From DATCJU01 sp036562635 (GTDB lineage Bacteria; Actinomycetota; Actinomycetes; Mycobacteriales; Pseudonocardiaceae): 14,599 bases of DNA. The notes beneath the pieces were generated by a model, which saw only the letters and a program-made list of their open reading frames with translations, did not search any database and was not told the origin of the DNA. This document shows, in pieces, positions 6,493 through 13,073 of the stretch (position 1 is its first letter; every line of letters begins with the position of its first letter). The position numbers and the translations under genes are program-made. The DNA lies in contig DATCJU010000111.1 of NCBI GenBank assembly GCA_036562635.1, positions 1 to 14,599 on the forward strand, given 5' to 3'.

Positions 6493-6790
6493 GGTGGCCT
6501 CGGGGCGTCCGTTTCCGGCCGGCCGGATTCCCGCGGGCGTTCTCACCCGGACGGCGGCCGGGTCATCGTGCCGGCACGCGGGACGGCCCGGTGAGGTGGG
6601 TCGTCGATCACGCTCCCGTCGCGCCTGGGGCGGTGAAGACGGCGGGTGGCCGGTGCTGTGGCCGTGGTCCCACGGTCCGGGTCGGTCGCTGCGGCCTCCT
6701 CCTCGGCGCTGTCCGGTCGCGCCACCAGGTCGACGAGCTCGTTCGGTGGGGTGGGGGATCGCCTCCGGGCTTCCGGAGCGACGCGTCATC

Positions 6791-6832
6791 CTTGTTTGTT
6801 TGATTGATAATTTCAGTGTTGAGTGAAAAAAC
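6791..6832 (+). promoter_or_regulatory. AT-rich conserved motif, copy A
   Basis: An AT-rich island containing the shared core TCAGTGTTGA (6813-6822) followed by an A-rich run ending AAC at 6832. TTTCA (6811-6815) and TGAAA (6824-6828) form an inverted repeat. GATAAT at 6806-6811 resembles a -10 hexamer. It ends 72 bases before the acetyltransferase start. Copies B and C are at 8529-8551 and 10818-10840. Confidence 0.6.
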
Positions 6833-6892
6833 TACTCGTTCGTACCCGGTGCAGGAAACGGTGGAACGTGCGCCGCGCACACCGATCGCCCG

Positions 6893-6898
6893 GATACT
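6893..6898 (+). promoter_or_regulatory. -10 hexamer suggesting a leaderless AAC(2') mRNA
   Basis: GATACT ends six bases before the ATG at 6905, the usual distance from -10 to transcription start. There is no ribosome binding site before this ATG, so the mRNA may begin at or next to the start codon. Confidence 0.4.
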
Positions 6899-6904
6899 CG
6901 GCTC

Positions 6905-7447
6905 ATGCCGTCACTGGTGGTCACACGCACCGAGGAGCTCTCGTCGGAGCAGCTGGCCGAGCTCCGCCGGTTCCTGGAGGAAGCGTTCTCGCAGGACTTC
7001 AGTGCCGAGGACTGGGAGCACGCCCTGGGAGGTTGGCACTTCCTGCGGCTGGACACGACCGGGGTGCTCGCCCACGTGGCCGTGGTCGAGCGGCGTCTGT
7101 GGTCGGGTGAGCGCACCTGGCGTACCGGGTACGTGGAGGGGGTGGCGGTGCGCGCCGACGTCCGTCGCCGTGGGTACGGGCACGAGGTGATGGCCGCGGC
7201 CGGTCGGCTGATCGTCGACGGTTTCCAGCTCGGTGCGTTGTCCGCCAGGCCGGGTATCCACGGCTTCTACCGGCGCCTGGGCTGGTGCCGCTGGGACGGG
7301 CCGACCCACGTCCGGGACCGGGAGGGTCGGGTGGTGGCCACCCCGGAGGAGGACGGGGGAGTGCTCGTGCTGCCCACGCCGACCACGGGCGAGCTGGATC
7401 CGACCGCCCCGCTGATCTGCGACTGGCGGCCGGGCGACGTGTGGTGA
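6905..7447 (+). CDS. aac(2'): Aminoglycoside 2'-N-acetyltransferase, AAC(2')-I family
   Basis: A 180-residue GNAT protein that closely follows, from memory, the mycobacterial AAC(2')-Ic sequence (181 residues). Shared blocks include DFxxxDWEHxLGG, GYVEGVAVRAD, QLGALS, the GPT loop, and the C-terminal end CDWRxGDVW. Residues matching AAC(2')-Ic contacts are present: Asp31, Asp36, Glu78, Tyr122 as probable general acid, Asp178 and the C-terminal Trp180. These enzymes transfer acetyl from acetyl-CoA to the 2'-amino group of aminoglycosides and are intrinsic chromosomal genes in mycobacteria, where the natural substrate is uncertain. The ATG has no ribosome binding site, fitting a leaderless mRNA. 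The GC-rich codon use matches its neighbours, so recent transfer is unlikely. It stands alone, converging on the exonuclease gene. Confidence 0.92.
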   Translation: MPSLVVTRTEELSSEQLAELRRFLEEAFSQDFSAEDWEHALGGWHFLRLDTTGVLAHVAVVERRLWSGERTWRTGYVEGVAVRADVRRRGYGHEVMAAAGRLIVDGFQLGALSARPGIHGFYRRLGWCRWDGPTHVRDREGRVVATPEEDGGVLVLPTPTTGELDPTAPLICDWRPGDVW

Positions 7448-7460
7448 GTGGGCCCTGGGG

Positions 7461-8414
7461 TCAGCGGGCGAGCGCGGCCAGCAGCCGGTCCACCGCGCCG
7501 CCCAGGTTCCATCGGCGCTGCAGCTCGGCCACACGCTCGGGATCGGCCGCCCGAGCGGGCACCGTGTCGTCCCGGTCCAGCCGTACCGGGGCGTCCGTGA
7601 CGACGCGTACCACCTGCGGGGCCGCGGTGAGGTAGTCCCGGGCCGCGGACAACGCCTTGCGTTGGCGGGCGGTGAGCCGGGAGTCGGTCGGATCGTCCAA
7701 CGCGGCCGTCAGTGCCTCCACCGAGCCGAAGAGGGAGACGAGCCTGGCGGCGGTCTTCTCGCCGATCCCGGGCACGCCCGGCAGACCGTCGGAGGGGTCG
7801 CCGCGCAGGGCGGCGAGGTCGGCGTACCCGGCGCCGGCTCGTTCCGGTGGTAGGCCGTAGCGCTCGGCCAGCTCCCGCGGGCCGTACACCTCGGCCTTGT
7901 TCATGCCCCGGCCCACGTAGACCACGCGCACCGGGGTGGGGACGTCCCGCACCACCTGGAACAGGTCGCGGTCACCGGTGACCACCTCGACCGGGACGCT
8001 GTGTTCCGTGTGGGCGAGGGTGCCGATCACGTCGTCGGCCTCGTGGCCGACGGCCTCCGCGGAGGCGATACCCACCGCGTCGAGCAGCTCGGCGATGATC
8101 GGCAGCTGCGGGGTGAGGGTGTCGGGCACCTCCTCGGTACCTCGGGTCGCGTCGGCCACCCGGTGCGCCTTGTAGGAGGGCAGCACACGTACCCGGAACT
8201 CCGGGCGCCAGTCGTTGTCCAGGCAGGCCACCAGTCGGCCGGGCCGGCGGTCGGTGATCACCCGGGCCACCATGTCCGCGAATCCGCGCACCGCGTTCAC
8301 CGGGGTGCCGTCGGGAGCGCGCAACGAATCCGGCAGGGCGAAGTGGGCCCGGAACCACAGGCTGGCTGCGTCCAGCAGCACCAGGGGAGCGTCCACGGCG
8401 AGCAAGCCTGCCAT
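7461..8414 (-). CDS. 5'-3' exonuclease / flap nuclease (PIN-FEN family)
   Basis: A 317-residue stand-alone homologue of the 5'-nuclease domain of DNA polymerase I, like the FEN/ExoIX-type proteins of actinobacteria; it would act on 5' flaps and gaps in repair and Okazaki fragment processing. Metal-binding acids are all visible: Asp15 (LLDAASLWFRAHF), Asp66/Asp68 with Arg70, Glu125/Asp127/Asp128 (GHEADD), Asp148/Asp150 (TGDRD), Asp206/Asp209 (GDPSDG). The helix-hairpin-helix GLPGVPGIGEKTA (210-222) follows directly. No polymerase domain is present. The ATG at 8414 is chosen since no in-frame ATG or GTG was seen just upstream; its ribosome binding site is weak. The stop lies 13 bases from that of the convergent acetyltransferase. 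Confidence 0.93.
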   Translation of the reverse strand: MAGLLAVDAPLVLLDAASLWFRAHFALPDSLRAPDGTPVNAVRGFADMVARVITDRRPGRLVACLDNDWRPEFRVRVLPSYKAHRVADATRGTEEVPDTLTPQLPIIAELLDAVGIASAEAVGHEADDVIGTLAHTEHSVPVEVVTGDRDLFQVVRDVPTPVRVVYVGRGMNKAEVYGPRELAERYGLPPERAGAGYADLAALRGDPSDGLPGVPGIGEKTAARLVSLFGSVEALTAALDDPTDSRLTARQRKALSAARDYLTAAPQVVRVVTDAPVRLDRDDTVPARAADPERVAELQRRWNLGGAVDRLLAALAR

Positions 8415-8507
8415 CGCCGACAGGGCGCGCGGTACGGCACGACCACGATCGGGTCCATCGGGGCGGGAACGGTGCGAGGCGGGGGTGCGGCTTCCCCGTC
8501 TTCCATC

Positions 8508-8531
8508 AAGAAATAGTCTCCCCTATTTCTT
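8508..8531. promoter_or_regulatory. 9-base perfect inverted repeat in divergent promoter region
   Basis: AAGAAATAG (8508-8516) and CTATTTCTT (8523-8531) pair perfectly around TCTCCC. This AT-rich dyad lies between the divergent exonuclease and M24 genes and its right arm runs into motif copy B. It could be an operator acting on either gene. Confidence 0.5.
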
Positions 8532-8551
8532 CAGTTCTTAGTAAAATAAAC
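8529..8551 (+). promoter_or_regulatory. AT-rich conserved motif, copy B
   Basis: Core TCAGTTCTTA (8531-8540) followed by AAAATAAAC ending at 8551. By eye it matches copy C at 18 of 23 positions. It ends 63 bases upstream of the M24 peptidase start. Confidence 0.6.
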
Positions 8552-8601
8552 ATCACACCGCACACTCCCGTGCTCCGTCCAATCCGCACCCGAAAGCGCG
8601 T

Positions 8602-8607
8602 TAGGCT
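8602..8607 (+). promoter_or_regulatory. -10 hexamer suggesting a leaderless M24 mRNA
   Basis: TAGGCT fits TAnnnT and ends seven bases before the ATG at 8615. No ribosome binding site precedes this ATG, so the transcript is probably leaderless or nearly so. Confidence 0.4.
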
Positions 8608-8614
8608 GCCTGAT

Positions 8615-9766
8615 ATGGCGACGACCACCGGAGCCCTCGACGTACCCGCCCTGCGTGCTCGTCTCGACCGCGCCGCGGCGGCCGCGGCCCACGCAGGTGT
8701 GGATGCCCTGCTCGTCTCGCCCGGGTCCGACCTGCGCTACCTGCTGGGTGTGGGAGGCGAGTCCTTCGAACGTCTGACCTGTTTCGTGCTCCCGGCCGCG
8801 GGTACCTCGGCCCGTCCGGCTCTGGTGGTGCCGAAGCTGGAGGAGCCCGGCTACGGCGGGGTTCCCACCGCCGATCTGGGTGTGGACGTGGTGACCTGGG
8901 TGGACGGCGAGGACCCGTACCACCTGGTGGCCGACCTGCTGCGCCGCGGCGGTACCCCGCGGCGGGTCGCCGTGGCCGACCCGATGCCCGCCCTGCACGT
9001 GCTCCGGCTGCGGGACACCGTTGACGGCGCCGAACAGGTACTGGCCGGTCCGGTGCTGCGTGAGCTGCGGATGCGCAAGGACGCCGCGGAGGTCGCGGCG
9101 TTGCGCAAGGCCGGCGCCGCCATCGACCGGGTGCACGCCAGGATGGGGGAGTGGCTGCGTCCCGGACGCACCGAGGCCGAGGTGGGTGCGGACATCGCCG
9201 CCGCGATCGTGGCCGAGGGGCACACCGAGGCCGCTTTCGTGATCGTCGGCTCCGGTCCCAACGGCGCCAGCCCGCACCATGACGTGTCCGGCCGGGTGAT
9301 CGAGCCGGGCGATGTGGTCGTGGTGGACATCGGCGGTCCGGTGGCCGAGGGCTACAACTCCGACTGCACCCGTACCTACGTCGTCGGTGCGCCCGGCCAC
9401 GCCGACGTGGTGGACACCTACGAGGTGCTGCGGGCGGCCCAGGAGGCGGCGGTGGCCGCGGTTCGTCCCGGCGTGACCGCGGCATCGATCGACGAGGCCG
9501 CTCGCTCGGTGATCGCCGAGGCGGGGTTCGGCGAGTACTTCGTGCACCGCACCGGGCACGGTATCGGCCTGGACGTGCACGAGGAGCCCTACATCGTCGG
9601 TGGCAACGACCTGGTGCTCGAGCCGGGGATGGCTTTCAGTGTCGAGCCGGGGATCTACCTGCCCGGGCGGTGGGGTGCGCGGATCGAGGACATCGTGGTG
9701 GTGACCGAGGACGGCGTGGAACGGCTGAACAACCAGCCGCGTGAGCTGGTGGAGCTGCCGGCGTGA
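8615..9766 (+). CDS. M24 metallopeptidase (Xaa-Pro aminopeptidase/dipeptidase-like)
   Basis: A 383-residue cytosolic pita-bread-fold peptidase with an N-terminal creatinase-like domain (about 1-150) and a catalytic domain (about 155-375). All five dinuclear-metal ligands are present: Asp238 and Asp250 (DIGG...GYNSDCTRTY), His315 (HRTGHGIGLDVHEEPY), Glu344 (FSVEPGIYLP) and Glu358 (ARIEDIVVV). This matches the Xaa-Pro dipeptidase/aminopeptidase P group rather than creatinase, though exact specificity cannot be told. The ATG at 8615 is chosen because a -10 hexamer lies seven bases before it; the longer frame from 8570 would add 15 basic residues. Its stop overlaps the Lrp start by four bases, so the two are co-transcribed. 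Motif copy B lies upstream. Confidence 0.94.
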   Translation: MATTTGALDVPALRARLDRAAAAAAHAGVDALLVSPGSDLRYLLGVGGESFERLTCFVLPAAGTSARPALVVPKLEEPGYGGVPTADLGVDVVTWVDGEDPYHLVADLLRRGGTPRRVAVADPMPALHVLRLRDTVDGAEQVLAGPVLRELRMRKDAAEVAALRKAGAAIDRVHARMGEWLRPGRTEAEVGADIAAAIVAEGHTEAAFVIVGSGPNGASPHHDVSGRVIEPGDVVVVDIGGPVAEGYNSDCTRTYVVGAPGHADVVDTYEVLRAAQEAAVAAVRPGVTAASIDEAARSVIAEAGFGEYFVHRTGHGIGLDVHEEPYIVGGNDLVLEPGMAFSVEPGIYLPGRWGARIEDIVVVTEDGVERLNNQPRELVELPA

Positions 9767-10215
9767 GCAGGTCGCTGGAACCGATCGACCGGGCCATCCT
9801 GCGTGAGCTGGCCAGTGACGGTCGTATCAGCTACACCGAGTTGGCCGAGCGTGTCGGCCTGAGCGTGTCGGCCGTGCACCAGCGGGTGCGTCGGCTCGAG
9901 CAGCGCGGTGTGGTGCGTGGGTACGGTGCCAAGCTCGACGGTGAGCAGATCGGGCTGCCGTTGACCGCGTTCATCTCGCTCACCCCGATCGATCCGGCGG
10001 CGCCCGACGACTACCCGCAGCGGTTGGAGCACCTGCCGCAGATCGAGGCGTGCTACTCGGTGGCCGGGGAGGAGTCCTACATCCTGCGGGTACGCGTGGC
10101 GTCTCCGGCGGCGTTGGAGGACCTGCTCCGGCAGATCCGCGAAGCGGCCAACGTGTCCACACGCACCACCGTCGTGCTGTCCACGCCGTTCGAGGACCGG
10201 CCACCTGCGGTCTGA
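9763..10215 (+). CDS. Lrp/AsnC-family transcriptional regulator
   Basis: A 150-residue Lrp/AsnC protein. The N-terminal helix-turn-helix is about residues 9-45 (DRAILRELASDGRISYTELAERVGLS, then SAVHQRVRRLEQRGVV), and the RAM ligand-binding domain runs from about 65 to 140, with the effector-pocket region VAGEESYILRVRV. Such proteins form octamers or dimers that sense amino acids. The GTG at 9763 overlaps the M24 stop codon (GTGA), giving tight translational coupling. This suggests the regulator responds to an amino acid, perhaps proline, released by the peptidase, or autoregulates the pair; both are inference. Overlapping hairpins lie about 80-120 bases past the stop. Confidence 0.94.
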   Translation: MSRSLEPIDRAILRELASDGRISYTELAERVGLSVSAVHQRVRRLEQRGVVRGYGAKLDGEQIGLPLTAFISLTPIDPAAPDDYPQRLEHLPQIEACYSVAGEESYILRVRVASPAALEDLLRQIREAANVSTRTTVVLSTPFEDRPPAV

Positions 10216-10293
10216 GGGCGACCGTCCTGGGGCGTCCTGGGGGTGGCCGCGTCAGGTGAGCGGCCGGCGGTTCACGGTGCACGTTCCGCGTGT

Positions 10294-10333
10294 GACACCA
10301 CCGGTGTCGCTCGTGGTGTCCGGCACCGGTGGT
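10294..10333 (+). terminator. Overlapping alternative hairpins after the Lrp gene
   Basis: ACCACCGGTGTCG (10297-10309) pairs with CGGCACCGGTGGT (10321-10333) over 13 positions, one of them G-U. The overlapping segment GACACCAC (10294-10301) pairs perfectly with GTGGTGTC (10313-10320). The two folds share bases and exclude one another. The simplest role is termination of the M24-Lrp transcript. Confidence 0.6.
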
Positions 10334-10780
10334 CGGGTCCGACCAGGTGCCTGTCCCGTTCGGTCCGGTCCGGGCGGTCGCGGAACAGGGGGTGTCGACC
10401 GCTTTCGGGAACGGGTCCACCCGGTGCGGTGGGCACGGCAGCTCCGGCGTGTGCACCTGGCAGGGCTGTGGCAGTCGTGCCGTCCCGCACCGTGACACCG
10501 AGCGTTCCGGTCAGGCCTTCGGCCGGTTCCGCCCTCTCGGGATCCGGTGGTCGCACGTAGCGGTGGCGACCCTGATGCAGGGTCTCCACTCCGGCCTGGT
10601 CCACCTGCTCGCCGGCTGTGGACGGGCTGGTGTTCGCGTTCCTGGCCGGCCCCATGGTCCGGGCCGGGCCGTTCGACAGTGCCGGGCCCACCCGGGCACG
10701 CGTGGAGGCGGCGAGCACCGTCGTGACGTGGAGCGGAGAGCTGGGTCGGGGCGAACCTTCCGGGGGTGTCGACTGAGTGC

Positions 10781-10809
10781 TTGACGCTCTCGATCGACAT
10801 CTTCAATTT
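10781..10809 (+). promoter_or_regulatory. Candidate promoter of the DUF2157-like gene
   Basis: TTGACG at 10781-10786 is a good -35; CAATTT at 10804-10809, 17 bases later, is a poor but AT-rich -10. Transcription would start near 10816, so motif copy C would overlap the start site, a position suited to repression. Confidence 0.35.
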
Positions 10810-10817
10810 GTTAATGA

Positions 10818-10840
10818 TTTCAGTGCTGACCAAAATAAAC
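10818..10840 (+). promoter_or_regulatory. AT-rich conserved motif, copy C
   Basis: Core TCAGTGCTGA (10820-10829) followed by AAAATAAAC ending at 10840. TCAG and CTGA form a short dyad, and TTGTT (10808-10812) with AACAA (10838-10842) extends it imperfectly. It ends 87 bases before the preferred start of the downstream gene. Confidence 0.6.
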
Positions 10841-10927
10841 AACCAACCCGAACGACGAAACGCCCACAGAAAAAGCAACCAGAACAGCAAACCCAGAGAA
10901 CCGGCCTCCGCAACGATGGAGAGCGAG

Positions 10928-11899
10928 ATGGAACGAGGAACGGTACCGGCACGACAGCGAACGGCCGTGGAACGGTTGGTCCAGGAAGGCGTGCTGTCCG
11001 CCGAGCAGGGTGAGGCGGTACTGGGTGCCCTGGCGGACCTGGAGGAGCCGGCACCGCCGGGGACTCGGCGTCTCGTCGAGGTCGTCGGTGCCCTGGGCGG
11101 TGCCCTGCTCCTGGCGGGCGGGGTGTTGCTGCTCGGCGCCTCCTGGGACGACCTGGGCCGTGCCGGGCGGGTGACCCTGCTCGGCGCAGCCACCGTGCTC
11201 CTGGCCGTGACCGCGATCGTGATCGCCGGCGGCTCTCGGGCCCTACCCGCCGGCTTCAGCGGGCGGAAACCCGGTGCGCGCCCGCAGATCGTCGCGATGT
11301 TGCTGGCCCTGGCCGCGGTCACCACCGCCCTGACCGTCGGGGCCGCCGTCAGCGAGTACGAGGCGAGCATCGCCGGCGTCGCCGGAGTGGTGGCAGCTGT
11401 TCTGGGGTACGTGCTGGTGCCGGCCGTGCCGCAGCTCTTCGTGGGCGTGCCGCTGAGCATCTTTGCGGCGATCGCGCTGGTGGGTGACCTGTCCACGGGG
11501 ACGTCGCTCCATATCGGTGGGGGGCTGCTCGCGCTTGCTGCGTTGTGGGCTCTGGCGGCACGGGTAGTGCCACATCCCGAGGTGGCGCTGACGGCCGGGG
11601 TGGCTATCGGGTACGTCGGGGCGCAGATCCTGCAGGGGCAGGAGGGCGCGGAGGTGTGGAGCTATGTGCTCACCGCGTCGCTGGCGGCTGCGTGTTTCGC
11701 CGGTTATCGCGTGACGGGCCGCCCCGGGTTGCTCGTGGGCGGGATCGTCGGCGTGGCGTTGGTGGTGCCGGAGGTGATCCAGGACTGGACCGGGGGTGCG
11801 GTCAGCGGCGCGGTGCTGGTGTTGATCGCCGGGGCGATCCTGTTGGCCGGTGCCGTGCTGCTCTACCAGCGTCGTCGACGGGGGTTGGTGGAACACTGA
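10928..11899 (+). CDS. DUF2157-like polytopic membrane protein
   Basis: A 323-residue protein with a soluble N-terminus of about 45 residues (RTAVERLVQEGVLSAEQGEAV, an amphipathic helical segment) followed by about ten hydrophobic segments and the basic end YQRRRRGLVEH, probably cytoplasmic. The layout matches DUF2157-type membrane proteins, whose function is not established. The first segments read LLLAGGVLLLGASWDDLG, typical of the family. I prefer the ATG at 10928, which has GGAG six bases upstream; the ATG at 10916 would add four residues but lacks a ribosome binding site. The gene has its own AT-rich upstream region with motif copy C and a long A-rich leader. It converges on the SGNH hydrolase gene. 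Confidence 0.8.
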   Translation: MERGTVPARQRTAVERLVQEGVLSAEQGEAVLGALADLEEPAPPGTRRLVEVVGALGGALLLAGGVLLLGASWDDLGRAGRVTLLGAATVLLAVTAIVIAGGSRALPAGFSGRKPGARPQIVAMLLALAAVTTALTVGAAVSEYEASIAGVAGVVAAVLGYVLVPAVPQLFVGVPLSIFAAIALVGDLSTGTSLHIGGGLLALAALWALAARVVPHPEVALTAGVAIGYVGAQILQGQEGAEVWSYVLTASLAAACFAGYRVTGRPGLLVGGIVGVALVVPEVIQDWTGGAVSGAVLVLIAGAILLAGAVLLYQRRRRGLVEH

Positions 11900-11923
11900 G
11901 GCGTGGGGACACCGGGTGCGGCG

Positions 11924-13000
11924 TCAGCCTGTGGTGCGGCTGTCGGCGGTGGCCCTGCCCGGGACGGGGTGCAGGTAGCCGTCCGGGCCGGGCAGGCAGG
12001 CCGCGGAGGTGTGGGTGGTGGCCAGGAACTCACCCAGGCAGCGGCCGAACTGGCTGTGTCCGCGGGCGTTGGGGTGGAAGGACTCCTGGACGGCGTGCGG
12101 GGCGCGTTGCTCGTCCCGCAGTGCGTCCCAGTCCACGGTGAGGCGGGTGAACCACTCCTCCTGGGGGGCGTTCGCCCGGGTGCAGGCCTCGTAGCCGGTG
12201 GCGGCATCGGACAGGTCGAGGAAGCGGGCGCCGGCGGCCTGGGCGGCGCGGTGCAACCCGGCGGCCAGTTCGCGCACGGCGGTGCCACGGACCCATTCCA
12301 GGTCGGAGGTACGGAAGGGGCAGCCGGACAGGTCCTGCAGTCCGGGGGCGATGTCGGGTCCCACGGGGGTGGCGTAGGACTGCAGGACCAGGGAGTAGCT
12401 GTTGTCGGGGTAGCCGGCGCGGCGCATGACCTGACGGATGTCCTGCAGGGCGCGGACGACCTTGGGGACCATGCGGTCGACGCGTTCCTGCCACTGCTCG
12501 CCGACGGTGGTGGCGCAGCCGGGGTCGTTGCGTTTGGCCCAGGCCTGCATGCAGTTGAGCACGACGTCCGAGAAGCGGGGATCGTCGTTGGCGCCGACGG
12601 CGACGACGATCGCGACGATGCGGTACTGCCGGGCCAGTTCGCCCAGTTGGGCGGCCTGGGAGGGTTCGGTGTTGTGGGTGCCCGGTTCCAGGCTGACGTT
12701 GCTGGCGCGGGCTCCGGAGCAGGCCAGGTTGATGGTGTGTTCGATGCCGGGCAGTGCGGTGCGGTGGATGAGGGCGTTGGGTGAGCGGTGGCACCAGTTG
12801 CCGTTCTCCCCGTGGGTGCCGGGTTCGTAGTCGCCGGCGCCTTCTCCGGACATGGTGCTGTCGCCCATGCCCACCAACGCGCGGGGTTTGTCCTCGGGTG
12901 GGGACGGCAGCGGCGGAACGGGTTGGTCGCTGATGAGGACGGCGAGGGTGAGCAGGGGCAGGACGAACAGGAGCAGCAGTCGGATTCGCGGAGCCCGCAT
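11924..13000 (-). CDS. Secreted SGNH/GDSL hydrolase
   Basis: A 358-residue SGNH-fold esterase/lipase-like protein. Residues 1-24 form a signal peptide or N-terminal anchor (RIRLLLLFVLPLLTLAVLI after basic residues), followed by a proline-rich linker. Block I is GMGDSTMSGEGAG with nucleophile Ser48; NWCHRS follows; block III is VGANDD with Asn138; block V is ESFHPNARGH with His309. The SGEGAG and NWCHRS sequences are typical of an actinobacterial subgroup. Eight cysteines (70, 94, 150, 162, 227, 273, 321, 335) suggest four disulfides and an extracytoplasmic location. The substrate is unknown; lipid, acylated glycan or acetyl esters are possible. A TACACT hexamer lies eight bases before the ATG, and the ABC operon ends 73 bases upstream. 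Confidence 0.92.
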   Translation of the reverse strand: MRAPRIRLLLLFVLPLLTLAVLISDQPVPPLPSPPEDKPRALVGMGDSTMSGEGAGDYEPGTHGENGNWCHRSPNALIHRTALPGIEHTINLACSGARASNVSLEPGTHNTEPSQAAQLGELARQYRIVAIVVAVGANDDPRFSDVVLNCMQAWAKRNDPGCATTVGEQWQERVDRMVPKVVRALQDIRQVMRRAGYPDNSYSLVLQSYATPVGPDIAPGLQDLSGCPFRTSDLEWVRGTAVRELAAGLHRAAQAAGARFLDLSDAATGYEACTRANAPQEEWFTRLTVDWDALRDEQRAPHAVQESFHPNARGHSQFGRCLGEFLATTHTSAACLPGPDGYLHPVPGRATADSRTTG

Positions 13001-13008
13001 CGGCGATC

Positions 13009-13014
13009 AGTGTA
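13009..13014 (-). promoter_or_regulatory. -10 hexamer before the SGNH hydrolase gene
   Basis: TACACT on the minus strand fits TAnnnT and ends eight bases before the ATG at 13000, where no ribosome binding site is seen. The hydrolase probably has its own near-leaderless transcript rather than depending on the ABC operon. Confidence 0.4.
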
Positions 13015-13073
13015 CGGGTGACCGGTGTGGTGGGTGGGGGTCGATGCGGGTCCTGTTCGGTCGGGTGGTGGTT

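Larger units (their letters stand above)
6458..6904. other. 447-base gap between IclR and AAC(2') genes
   Basis: No reading frame here looks genuine. The IclR promoter side (6458-6520) and the AT-rich motif plus acetyltransferase promoter (6791-6904) account for the two ends. The middle, about 6520-6785, is ordinary GC-rich sequence in which I see no clear RNA gene or strong hairpin. Confidence 0.6.
10216..10927. other. 712-base stretch without a convincing gene
   Basis: This holds overlapping hairpins (10294-10333), then about 430 bases of GC-rich sequence, then a candidate promoter, AT-rich motif copy C and an A-rich leader before the DUF2157-like gene. Between about 10500 and 10776 third positions look GC-rich on both strands. 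The best plus frame is 10618-10776 (52 codons, GTG start, no ribosome binding site), and a minus frame of 148 codons overlaps it. Neither resembles a known protein, so neither is called. A degraded gene or a structured RNA is possible. Confidence 0.5.

Noticed and set aside
6608..6880. Minus-strand frame of 90 codons containing motif copy A
   Set aside because: Its likeness to a frame through copy C is due only to the shared AT-rich DNA motif, not to a conserved protein.
8297..8509. A 70-codon minus-strand frame overlapping the exonuclease start
   Set aside because: It begins near a G-rich stretch but runs into the exonuclease in another frame and shows no domain; probably chance.
10272..10718. 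A 148-codon minus-strand frame in the gap after the Lrp gene
   Set aside because: No ribosome binding site, low-complexity composition and no recognisable motif; codon bias is equally good on the opposite strand. Kept only as part of the unexplained gap.
6791..10842. Motif copies A-C as Zur, Rex or Fur boxes
   Set aside because: None of the copies has the full dyad expected for these known operators; only the AT-richness is similar.
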